From assembly GCF_900111445.1 (NCBI RefSeq), contig NZ_FOHE01000001.1, positions 186,001-250,000 on the forward strand: a stretch of 64,000 nt of DNA. Direction: 5' to 3'. Source of the stretch: Oceanobacillus limi (GTDB taxonomy: Bacteria > Bacillota > Bacilli > Bacillales > Amphibacillaceae). The notes beneath the pieces are model-generated. The model made no database searches and had not been told where the DNA came from. It saw only the letters and a list, made by a program, of their open reading frames with translations. Positions 44,418 to 52,231 of this stretch are shown here, piece by piece (position 1 is the first letter of the stretch; every line of letters starts with the position of its first letter). Made by a program: the position numbers and the translations under genes.

Positions 44418-44635
44418 TTTATCCCGCATATAACTGGCGGGCAGACATAAACGCGACGTCCTATCGCATTGTCGGCACTAGCACGTCCTGTGCGTCGTAA
44501 GCCCCCCACTTCAAACCTACGAGGTATAACCAAGGAGGTTAAGTGGGTGCAACTGAAAGTCAAATGTCCGATTCGTTCATCTAACAATTAGTGGGGGGAT
44601 GAAGAAAACTGCCACTGATTGAAGCTTCACTTTAT
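44418..44635 (+). repeat. 218-bp TTTAT-flanked hairpin-rich element, copy 2
   Basis: Collinear with 28436-28652 over the full length. The first stem is CCCGC/GCGGG instead of CCTGC/GCAGG, a compensatory pair change. The second stem has lost one pair (GCGAC/ATCGC). The large CCCACTT/AAGTGGG and right-end TAGTGG/CCACTG stems persist. The right-hand TTTAT includes the stop codon (TAA on the minus strand) of the gene at 44632. No ORF inside. Confidence 0.82.
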
Positions 44636-45072
44636 TGTTGTTCTGTTACATGAATAATATGAACGAAATGATCGTCTTCGTCTGTACGAACATGCTCTAC
44701 TTTCCAATGGTTTGCTAACATCTGTTTCAATGTGCTTAACTGGTCCTCGGTTACGCGCACGTTGTAAAACGTAGCATCCTCCATTTGGTAGTCGGTACCT
44801 TCTTGAAGGGAAAATTTTAGGCCTAATAAACGTTTAATACCAAACTTTGAAACGTATTTAATCGTATAGCCTGATTCAATAGCTTGTTCAATATTGCCAG
44901 GAGCCTTTTTACTAGCCTCTATTAAATCCGCATAATCGAAACTATCATCGAAGTTGTTAAGTGCCTCAACATCTTCATTTTTGATAGTTGTGATTAAGGT
45001 TTCGCGAGCCATCCCCTTAGCAATAAGGGTTTCAATCATATATGTTTCCCATAAAGAAATTGCTGTAGTCAT
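44632..45072 (-). CDS. Hypothetical protein at the end of the peptide ABC operon
   Basis: 146 residues, soluble. The N-terminal half is helical (ISLWETYMIETLIAKGMARE) and acidic; the C-terminal half is beta-rich with HIIHVTEQQ at the end. AGGAGGG is 7 nt before the ATG at 45072. It starts 21 bp after the substrate-binding protein gene and is likely co-transcribed. No family recognised; the copy 2 repeat abuts its stop codon. Confidence 0.62.
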   Translation of the reverse strand: MTTAISLWETYMIETLIAKGMARETLITTIKNEDVEALNNFDDSFDYADLIEASKKAPGNIEQAIESGYTIKYVSKFGIKRLLGLKFSLQEGTDYQMEDATFYNVRVTEDQLSTLKQMLANHWKVEHVRTDEDDHFVHIIHVTEQQ

Positions 45073-45093
45073 TTCCATTCCCTCCTATACGGA

Positions 45094-46620
45094 TTACTCA
45101 CTTAATGTGATTTCATCTACATAATAAAGCTCATCAAGTCTAGGTGTATAGTCAATTCGATCATTCACACCATAACGACCTTCCAATTGGAATAGATAAA
45201 CAACAGGACGCTCTTCAGCAAAGATTTGTTGAACCTCTTGATATTGTGCAGCGCGTTCTTCTTCGTTCATGTTATAAGCAGCTTCATCAAGTAGTGCTTC
45301 TACTTCCTCATTAGAATAGCTCGTTACGTTATCTTCTTTAAATAATTCTAGGATACTACCATCAAACATATCATTACCCCAACCAACAAAGACACCTTCA
45401 TCTAAATCCTCATTGAAAAGACGATCTGCGAATTGGCTTTGTTCAATTAACTCAATGTCAGCTGTAATTCCAACCTCATCAAGCATCCCTACTACAACTT
45501 CAGCCATTTCGGTATAGTAATTGTTTACCGAGATTTCAACGGTAACACCATCTTTATATCCAGCTTCTGCTAGAATTTCCTTCGCACGTTCTGGGTCATA
45601 AAGATACGTGTCATAAAGTGATTCATCTGCTCCAAAGTTACCAGGAGTGACATGTGTTCTTGTTGCTGTTGCAGATCCAAGTAAAATTTCGTCGATAATT
45701 ACTTGGTTGTCTATTGCTAAATCAATTGCTTCACGAACAGCAGGATCAGCGGTTGTTGCACCTTCTTCGGTTGATAACCATAGTTGAATAACACGTTGGA
45801 TTGGTGCTAATGCGACATGCGTACCTTCGTTTTCATCAATCCGTTCCATATCAGCTGTAGGGATGTTAAATGCTACATCCACTCCATCTGTTAATAGCTC
45901 AGATACACGAGTTGAATCCTCTGGTACAACCGCGAAATGAACCGTCTCCCATTTTGGTTCTTCTACAAAGTAATCCTCATATTTCACTAACTCCACATGG
46001 TCATCACGTTCCCATGCGCTAAATTGATAAGGACCAGTACCTACTGGGTTATCGAAAAATTCATCTGCTCCAACTTCCTCAAAATGATTAGCTGGGAGAA
46101 TACTTGCTGCAGGGGTAGATAATCGACTTAATAACTGTGGATCTGGTTCCCCAGTTACAACGCGTACCGTATGCTCGTCTACTACCTCTACATGGTCGAT
46201 TTCGCGAAATGTTGAATTTTGTTGTAGCGTTGTGTCTGTTGCAACACGTTCTAATGAGAATTTAACATCCTCTGCCGTAAATGCATCCCCATTATGGAAA
46301 GTTACATCCTCTTCTAATTCAAATTCCCAGGTTACGTCATCTACTTTTTCCCAATTTGTTGCTAGATCTGGAATGATTTCACCAGATGCGTCACGCTGGA
46401 TTAATTTACTATACATGTTTACAAGAACAGCAGAAGTAGTAATTACACTGTTATTATGTGGATCAAGCGTCGTAATGTCTGCTGGATTTGCAACGGTTAT
46501 TAATTCATAGCCAGAAGCTTCTTCCCCTTCTGTTGACGGCTCGTCTGGATCAGAAAAGCTACAAGCTGAGATAAGTAATACTGTGATTAGCAAGATGCTA
46601 AGAAAAGATAATTTTTTCAT
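45094..46620 (-). CDS. ABC transporter substrate-binding lipoprotein (SBP_bac_5)
   Basis: 508 residues. Signal MKKLSFLSILLITVLLISAC with Cys20 lipidated, then the OppA/DppA fold: ITTLDPHNNSVITTSAVLVN, WEFELEEDVTFHNGDAFTAE DVKFSL (split) and the lobe-II segment YDPERAKEILAEAGY. It binds peptides, glutathione, nickel complexes or similar; specificity cannot be read from sequence. Start overlaps the upstream ATPase stop (ATGA). Confidence 0.92.
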   Translation of the reverse strand: MKKLSFLSILLITVLLISACSFSDPDEPSTEGEEASGYELITVANPADITTLDPHNNSVITTSAVLVNMYSKLIQRDASGEIIPDLATNWEKVDDVTWEFELEEDVTFHNGDAFTAEDVKFSLERVATDTTLQQNSTFREIDHVEVVDEHTVRVVTGEPDPQLLSRLSTPAASILPANHFEEVGADEFFDNPVGTGPYQFSAWERDDHVELVKYEDYFVEEPKWETVHFAVVPEDSTRVSELLTDGVDVAFNIPTADMERIDENEGTHVALAPIQRVIQLWLSTEEGATTADPAVREAIDLAIDNQVIIDEILLGSATATRTHVTPGNFGADESLYDTYLYDPERAKEILAEAGYKDGVTVEISVNNYYTEMAEVVVGMLDEVGITADIELIEQSQFADRLFNEDLDEGVFVGWGNDMFDGSILELFKEDNVTSYSNEEVEALLDEAAYNMNEEERAAQYQEVQQIFAEERPVVYLFQLEGRYGVNDRIDYTPRLDELYYVDEITLSE

Positions 46621-47639
46621 GAATTTCTTCCTCCTATATTTTCTAAGTTGTTTGGTGCTTGTACTGGATGATGACAAGCATAGTGATGATTTACTTCATG
46701 CTCCAACAATTCAGGTGCATTTGTGTGACAACCTTCTGTTGCATTTGGACATCTGCTAACAAATGGACAACCACGTGTTGGACTCATTAAGCTTGGTGGC
46801 TCCCCCTTAACCAATGTTTTTTCTTTGCGATGACGCGGGTTGGATGGGGGAACCGCATCAAGCAATGCCTTCGTGTAGGGATGTTTCGGATTCGTAAATA
46901 ATACATCGCGATCAGCAATTTCAACAATCTGCCCAGCGTACATAATCGCAATGCGATCACTTATATGCTTCACAGCTGGGAGCCCATGTGCGATAAAAAT
47001 AAACGCTATTCCATAGTTCTTTTGTAACTGCTTTAGCAAATTTAGAATTTGTGCTTGAATCGATACATCCAAAGCAGAAACTGCCTCATCACACACAATG
47101 AGATTCGGTTTTAGTGCGATGGCGCGCGCGATACTGAGTCGCTGTCTTTGACCACCACTAAATTGGTGCGGATAACGGTTCAGGTGATGTTTGCCAAGTC
47201 CTACTTCCTCTAATAGCTCAAGAGCACGCTTATCAAGATCTTCTTTAGACATTTTTTCATGAATCCGTAATGGTTCGGTAACGATTTGTTTTGCCGTCAT
47301 TCTTGGATTCAAGGAAGCGTACGGATCTTGAAATACCATTTGGATCCGTTTTTGTGTTTGTTTTCGTTGCTTCTTCGTTTGGTTGAAAATATCTTTATCT
47401 TGAAAAACAACTTCACCCTCAGTAGGCTGTAGCAATTGCATGATCAGCTTTGCTACGGTTGATTTTCCAGATCCAGATTCCCCAACAATGCCAAGGGTCT
47501 CTCCGGCTCGAACGTGAAAGCTAACACCATCCACGGCCTTAACTACCTGTTGCTCCTTTTTGTTTCCCTTCTTCTGAACAGGAAAATGCTTCTTTAATCC
47601 TGCCACCTTAAGTAAGACATTCTTTGGATCACTTTTCAT
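46617..47639 (-). CDS. Peptide/nickel ABC transporter ATP-binding protein (OppF/DppF-like)
   Basis: 340 residues. Walker A GESGSGKST, signature FSGGQRQRLSIARAIAL, Walker B LIVCDEAVSALD. The C-terminal Opp-type extension has cysteines (GCPFVSRCPNAT and CHTNAPE) typical of a 4Fe-4S site in this family. ATG 47639 lies after AGAAGG and within the end of the OppD-like gene (11-bp overlap). Confidence 0.92.
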   Translation of the reverse strand: MKSDPKNVLLKVAGLKKHFPVQKKGNKKEQQVVKAVDGVSFHVRAGETLGIVGESGSGKSTVAKLIMQLLQPTEGEVVFQDKDIFNQTKKQRKQTQKRIQMVFQDPYASLNPRMTAKQIVTEPLRIHEKMSKEDLDKRALELLEEVGLGKHHLNRYPHQFSGGQRQRLSIARAIALKPNLIVCDEAVSALDVSIQAQILNLLKQLQKNYGIAFIFIAHGLPAVKHISDRIAIMYAGQIVEIADRDVLFTNPKHPYTKALLDAVPPSNPRHRKEKTLVKGEPPSLMSPTRGCPFVSRCPNATEGCHTNAPELLEHEVNHHYACHHPVQAPNNLENIGGRNS

Positions 47640-48639
47640 GTAGAACACCTTCTTTTACAGGGTGAATGCAACGGACGTCATGTCCTTTTTCTAGTGTTCT
47701 TAACTCAGGTACCGCTGTTAAACAGGCTTCCGTTGCAAACGGGCACCTAGGATAAAAGGCACACCCCTCTGGTTTATTTGCAAGATTTGGTGCATTTCCA
47801 CTTATAGGCTCCAACTCTTCCACCTGTGAATCTAATGTCGGCATTGCTTTCATTAGTCCAATGGTATATGGGTGTTGTGGATGTTCAAATAAGTCATACA
47901 CAGTTGCAGATTCAACAATCTTTCCGGCATACATCACGAGGACACGGTCTGCAATATCTGCTACCACACTTAAGTCATGCGTTATGAAAATAACACCAGT
48001 TCCATTACGTTTATTCAAGTCTTTAATGAGTGCTAGTATTTGTGCTTGTGTTGTGACGTCCAATGCGGTTGTTGGTTCATCTGCAATTAATAGTTTTGGA
48101 TCACCCGCTAATGCGATGGCGATCATGACACGTTGCCGCATTCCACCAGATAATTGATGGGGAAAACGGTTCGCTACAGCCTCTGCATCTGGAATCTCCA
48201 CTTGTTTCAGTAAATCAATTGCGTTATCCATAGTCTCTCGTTTTGATTTACTAGGTTGATTGATTCGTAATGCTTCCGCAATTTGACTCTTTATTCGTAG
48301 CATTGGATTTAAAGATGACATTGGCTCCTGGAATATCATGGACATTTCTTTTCCGCGTAACTGGCGGCGTTCTTTCTTGGATAGCGTTAATATATTGCTT
48401 CCTTGGTAGTGAATCGATCCATTAGTTATCGATCCTCCACTTTTGAGTAGTCCCATTATCGATTGTGAAGTAATACTTTTTCCACTACCAGACTCCCCAA
48501 CAATTGCAACGATTTCACCAGGATTAACGGTAAAGGAGACATCATCGACGACGGTAATACTTTTATTCCCTTTTGCGGAAAACTCCGTAACCAAATGATC
48601 CACGGAAAGAAGGGGAGTATGTTGTTCGTTATTCGTCAT
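47629..48639 (-). CDS. Peptide/nickel ABC transporter ATP-binding protein (OppD/DppD-like)
   Basis: 336 residues. Walker A GESGSGKSI, signature LSGGMRQRVMIAIALA, Walker B LLIADEPTTALD; C-terminal cysteine cluster CAFYPRCPFATEAC. It pairs with the OppF-like ATPase. The ATG at 48639 is 8 nt after GGAGG; another at 48645 is closer. It overlaps the upstream permease by 11 bp. Confidence 0.92.
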   Translation of the reverse strand: MTNNEQHTPLLSVDHLVTEFSAKGNKSITVVDDVSFTVNPGEIVAIVGESGSGKSITSQSIMGLLKSGGSITNGSIHYQGSNILTLSKKERRQLRGKEMSMIFQEPMSSLNPMLRIKSQIAEALRINQPSKSKRETMDNAIDLLKQVEIPDAEAVANRFPHQLSGGMRQRVMIAIALAGDPKLLIADEPTTALDVTTQAQILALIKDLNKRNGTGVIFITHDLSVVADIADRVLVMYAGKIVESATVYDLFEHPQHPYTIGLMKAMPTLDSQVEELEPISGNAPNLANKPEGCAFYPRCPFATEACLTAVPELRTLEKGHDVRCIHPVKEGVLHEK

Positions 48640-49537
48640 CGTCATCGCCTCCTTTTTTCAGCTTAGGATCGAGAATGTCGCGTAACCAATCACCCAAGAA
48701 GGTAATCGCTAAGACCGTCACGGTGATCGCTAATCCAGGGAAGGTAGCGATCCACCAGCTTGTTGCAATATAGTTTCTTCCATCGTTTAGCATGCTTCCC
48801 CAGGTGATATCAGGTGGCTGAACGCCTAACCCCAGAAAGCTTAGGGATGATTCGGTCATAATCGCTGTTGCAATTCCAATCGTAGCTACTACAATGAACG
48901 ATGATAGTACATTTGGGAGTATATGCTTGGAAATGATATGTGTATTGCTTGCTCCAAGCGTCTTAGCGGATTGAACGAATTCCCGTTCTTTCACACTTAA
49001 GACTTCTCCCCGTACTAATCTTGTATATTGTGCCCAGCTGGTAAGTCCAATTACTAGAATCAACGTTACGAGTCCAGGTTCAAACACGACAATTGCTACT
49101 AAAACAAGTAGTAAGGTAGGAATAGCAAGCATGGCATCAACAACCCTCATAATCGATTGATCAATCCATGAGCCCCCAAAATAACCAGATAGGAGCCCTA
49201 GAAATAAACCAATGATTCCTGCGATCAGTACCGATAATAATCCAACCAATAAGGAAACACGACTTCCGTAAATTAAACGGCTTAATAAGTCTCTTCCAAC
49301 ATGATCCGTTCCTAAAATATACGTACTAGATCCGCCATCCATCCAAAATGGAGGGGTTAAACGCTTAGTTGCGTCCATTGAAAATGGATCGTGTGGAACA
49401 ACCCATGGGGCAATGATGGCCAAAATAACAATAATACTAACGGTGATAAGACCAATCATCCCTAGTGGCGTGGATAGTTCCAGTATTCGGGAGCCAATAT
49501 TCTTTAGTTGTTTGGAAAATGAAATCTTATGTTTCAA
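48629..49537 (-). CDS. Peptide/nickel ABC transporter permease (OppC/DppC-like)
   Basis: 302 residues, six hydrophobic segments, with the cytoplasmic coupling (EAA) loop VQSAKTLGASNTHIISKHIL PN (split) and a periplasmic segment LGTDHVGRDLLSRLIYGSR typical of OppC. The C-terminus is Asp-rich. It starts at TTG after AGAGGAG. Confidence 0.9.
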   Translation of the reverse strand: MKHKISFSKQLKNIGSRILELSTPLGMIGLITVSIIVILAIIAPWVVPHDPFSMDATKRLTPPFWMDGGSSTYILGTDHVGRDLLSRLIYGSRVSLLVGLLSVLIAGIIGLFLGLLSGYFGGSWIDQSIMRVVDAMLAIPTLLLVLVAIVVFEPGLVTLILVIGLTSWAQYTRLVRGEVLSVKEREFVQSAKTLGASNTHIISKHILPNVLSSFIVVATIGIATAIMTESSLSFLGLGVQPPDITWGSMLNDGRNYIATSWWIATFPGLAITVTVLAITFLGDWLRDILDPKLKKGGDDDDE

Positions 49538-49580
49538 CGTAAGAAGCTCCTCTTCATCGAATTTCTTTCATTCTATAAAC

Positions 49581-50495
49581 CTAGTTATACTTGATCCTTG
49601 GGTCAAGCACACGGTAGATGATATCTGTAACTAAGTTAACAACAATCGTGATCAAGGCAATAACAAATACAATAGCTTGAACAACAGCCATGTCACTTGT
49701 TTCAATTGCAGTTAATAACAGCCTCCCAATCCCAGGCCAAGAAAACACGGTTTCTACTACAATGGCTCCACCGATTAGTTGTGGAAATTGCAAACCGATA
49801 ATTGTAACAACTGGAATAAGGGAATTAAGGAATACATGCTTACCAATAACAATGGATTCCATTTGTCCTTTACTTCTAGCCGTTTGAACATATTCCTGCT
49901 CAATTACCTCCAACACACTTGCTCGTACTAGCCGTGTCATTTCTGCTGCTAGTGCGACGCCTAATGTAATGGAAGGAAGAACAAAATGTAAGGGTGAGTC
50001 TGCACCAGAAACAGGAAAAATAGGGAACATCACCGCGAAAAATAAAATTAACATAATTCCAATCCAAAAGTTAGGCATTGCCTTTCCTACAACGGATATT
50101 CCTGATACAAGAAAGTCGATCACCGTATTTCGTTTAAGTGCAGCTAGAATTCCTAATGGGATCGAAATGAAAATAGCGACGGATAATGCCATTAAGGAAA
50201 GTGTTAGCGTTGCAGCTAAACGCTCGGTTACAAGCTCAAGTGCAGGTTCTTGGTATTGGTACGAGGTACCAAAGTCACCACGTATCATATCACCCAAGTA
50301 TTGAAGGTATTGGATATGGAACGGTTCGTCTAAACCAAGTGCCTCTGTTAATATAGCCCGATCCTCTGCCGTGGCATTTTCTGGTAGCATTTGGGAAACA
50401 GGATCCCCAGCAACGTATACCAAAGCAAACACAATAAGTGTCAGGATTAGTAGACTTGGTATGATTTGAAGCAGGGAGCGTTTCAAATAACCCAA
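49581..50495 (-). CDS. Peptide/nickel ABC transporter permease (OppB/DppB-like)
   Basis: 304 residues with six hydrophobic segments, coupling loop VQTARSKGQMESIVIGKHVF and the conserved VETVFSWPGIGRLLLTAIET and C-terminal DPRIKYN. It is the first gene of the operon; order is permease B, permease C, ATPase D, ATPase F, binding protein, hypothetical. It starts at TTG after GAGGTG. Confidence 0.9.
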   Translation of the reverse strand: MGYLKRSLLQIIPSLLILTLIVFALVYVAGDPVSQMLPENATAEDRAILTEALGLDEPFHIQYLQYLGDMIRGDFGTSYQYQEPALELVTERLAATLTLSLMALSVAIFISIPLGILAALKRNTVIDFLVSGISVVGKAMPNFWIGIMLILFFAVMFPIFPVSGADSPLHFVLPSITLGVALAAEMTRLVRASVLEVIEQEYVQTARSKGQMESIVIGKHVFLNSLIPVVTIIGLQFPQLIGGAIVVETVFSWPGIGRLLLTAIETSDMAVVQAIVFVIALITIVVNLVTDIIYRVLDPRIKYN

Positions 50496-50889
50496 TCTAT
50501 CACCTCATTTCATAATTGGTAGAACAGTAGTCTACCATCGTGAAGATAGTTTTCCTTCTATAGCTAAAAATGTATGGTAATTGCCAATTTAGTTTATGTT
50601 ATTTATTAACCGTCTAACGACTAAAAAATTTCCTGGAAAAAATGGTGTAAATAGGCATTCCAATCGCATTTTTTCAAAAACCAATAATCCCACTATATTT
50701 AGTATGAATTAAAAAGTCAAGCAAGGATTACTAGGAATTTAGAACCAATGGGAAGCATTATAAAAAGTAAAATAATTCTTAAGATAAGTGACAATTCCCT
50801 CGCCCTAAAATGCTTGTTGTTGCATCCTTCTATAATTAACAAATGGATCGTGCTAAAATGGATGTATTCCTATTAAAGAGGTGTAATAA
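50496..50889. other. Divergent promoter region, no gene
   Basis: 394 bp between the ABC operon (minus) and the aldo/keto reductase (plus). It is AT-rich. A TATAAT at 50831-50836 may be the -10 box of the reductase gene, but no good -35 is spaced correctly. No strong hairpins, ORFs or repeats seen. Confidence 0.4.
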
Positions 50890-51807
50890 ATGAAAAAAAT
50901 CAAATTAGGAACAAGTAACTTAAGTGTGTCGAATATATCGCTCGGTTGTATGCGAATGGGCGATTTAACAAAAACAGAAGCAGCAGATGTTATTAATCGT
51001 TCATTAGATGTAGGGATTGACTTCTTTGATCACGCCGATATTTATGCTGGTGGTAAGTCAGAGGAGATATTTGCAGAAGCGATTGATAGCAATCCTTCCA
51101 TCCGTGAAAAAATGGTATTGCAAACAAAAACAGGGATCCGTAAAGGTTTTTTTGACTTTTCGAAAGAGCACATTGTCGGATCTGTGGATAAAAGTCTACA
51201 ACGGTTAAAGACAGATTATATTGATGTATTATTACTTCATCGCCCAGATACACTCGTTGAGCCAGAAGAGGTGGCGGAAGCATTTACATCATTAAAGGAA
51301 AGTGGAAAAGTACGTCACTTTGGAGTAAGTAACCATAATCCAATGCAAATTGAGCTCTTAAAAAAATATGTAGAGCAAGATCTGATTATTAACCAACTAC
51401 AGCTAAGTATTATGCATACCGGAATGATAGATGCGGGATTAAATGTCAATATGAAGCATGCAGGTGGTGTGGATCGTGATGGCAGTGTTCTTGATTACAG
51501 TCGACTTCATGACATGACTATTCAAGCATGGTCGCCGTTTCAATATGGATTTTTTGAAGGAGTCTTTATCGATCATGAAAAGTTCCCTGAGTTAAATGCA
51601 AAACTGCAAGAGGTTGCAGAAAAATATGGTGTTAGCAAGTCTGCTATTGCGATTGCATGGATCTTACGCCATCCAGCGAAAATTCAGCCTGTAATCGGTT
51701 CGATGAATCCGAGTCGAATCACAGAGATCTCCAAAGCTTCTGACATTGAGCTAACGAGAGAGGAATGGTATGGCATCTACTTAGCAGCAGGTAACGAGTT
51801 GCCATAG
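50890..51807 (+). CDS. Aldo/keto reductase (YdhF-like)
   Basis: 305 residues, TIM barrel. The catalytic tetrad is present: Asp47, Tyr52 (FFDHADIYAGG), Lys80 (LQTKTGI) and His117 (LLLHRPD). The NADPH-binding end is PVIGSMNPSRITE. Sequence style matches the YdhF/AKR subgroup that reduces aldehydes and ketones; the substrate is unknown. It ends about 50 bp before the promoter of the cobalamin operon. Start: ATG after AAGAGGTG. Confidence 0.9.
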   Translation: MKKIKLGTSNLSVSNISLGCMRMGDLTKTEAADVINRSLDVGIDFFDHADIYAGGKSEEIFAEAIDSNPSIREKMVLQTKTGIRKGFFDFSKEHIVGSVDKSLQRLKTDYIDVLLLHRPDTLVEPEEVAEAFTSLKESGKVRHFGVSNHNPMQIELLKKYVEQDLIINQLQLSIMHTGMIDAGLNVNMKHAGGVDRDGSVLDYSRLHDMTIQAWSPFQYGFFEGVFIDHEKFPELNAKLQEVAEKYGVSKSAIAIAWILRHPAKIQPVIGSMNPSRITEISKASDIELTREEWYGIYLAAGNELP

Positions 51808-51858
51808 AAATATGTTTTTTTACCAGACAATATGAACCAAAATGATTCAAAATTTTCA

Positions 51859-51887
51859 TTGACTATGTGTGAGCCCTTAACTACAAT
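51859..51887 (+). promoter_or_regulatory. SigA promoter of the cobalamin operon
   Basis: TTGACT (51859-51864), 17-bp spacer, TACAAT (51882-51887), immediately upstream of the riboswitch. Confidence 0.75.
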
Positions 51888-51904
51888 AAAGGTAATTGAA
51901 TACG

Positions 51905-52085
51905 ATAAAAATTAGGTTGGTTTCAAAATAACCATTTTGAAATCATTAAAAGGGAAGTCCGGTGTGAATCCGGCGCGGTCCCGCCACTGTAAATGGGAGT
52001 TATCTATTATATTCCACTGTCATTCGATGGGAAGGGAATAGATAATGTAGATCATGAGCCAGGAGACCTGCCTAGTTTTTCGCCA
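51905..52085 (+). ncRNA. Cobalamin (AdoCbl) riboswitch aptamer
   Basis: The conserved core is unmistakable: GGGAAGTCCGGTGTGAATCC and GGCGCGGTCCCGCCACTGTA (from about 51951), a variable P-arm at 52000-52045, and the B12 box GCCAGGAGACCTGCC at 52058-52072. When coenzyme B12 is bound, the downstream terminator at 52173 should form and shut off the uptake operon. Exact 5' limit is approximate. Confidence 0.96.
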
Positions 52086-52172
52086 TTCAACCTACGAGGA
52101 TAGGGAGGTGTGCTCGCACATGTTTTATGATAGGTTTGCCTATACATAGCGTCGCTAATCATATAACCTGAC

Positions 52173-52202
52173 ATGCACCCTGACTACGGGTGCATTTTTT
52201 TA
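52173..52202 (+). terminator. Riboswitch-controlled terminator
   Basis: ATGCACCC (52173-52180) and GGGTGCAT (52188-52195) then seven T, 30 bp before the first gene. The upstream GTGTGCTCGCACATG segment is a candidate antiterminator partner. Confidence 0.88.
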
Positions 52203-52231
52203 TGAATTAATATAGATGGAGGGAATTAGCG

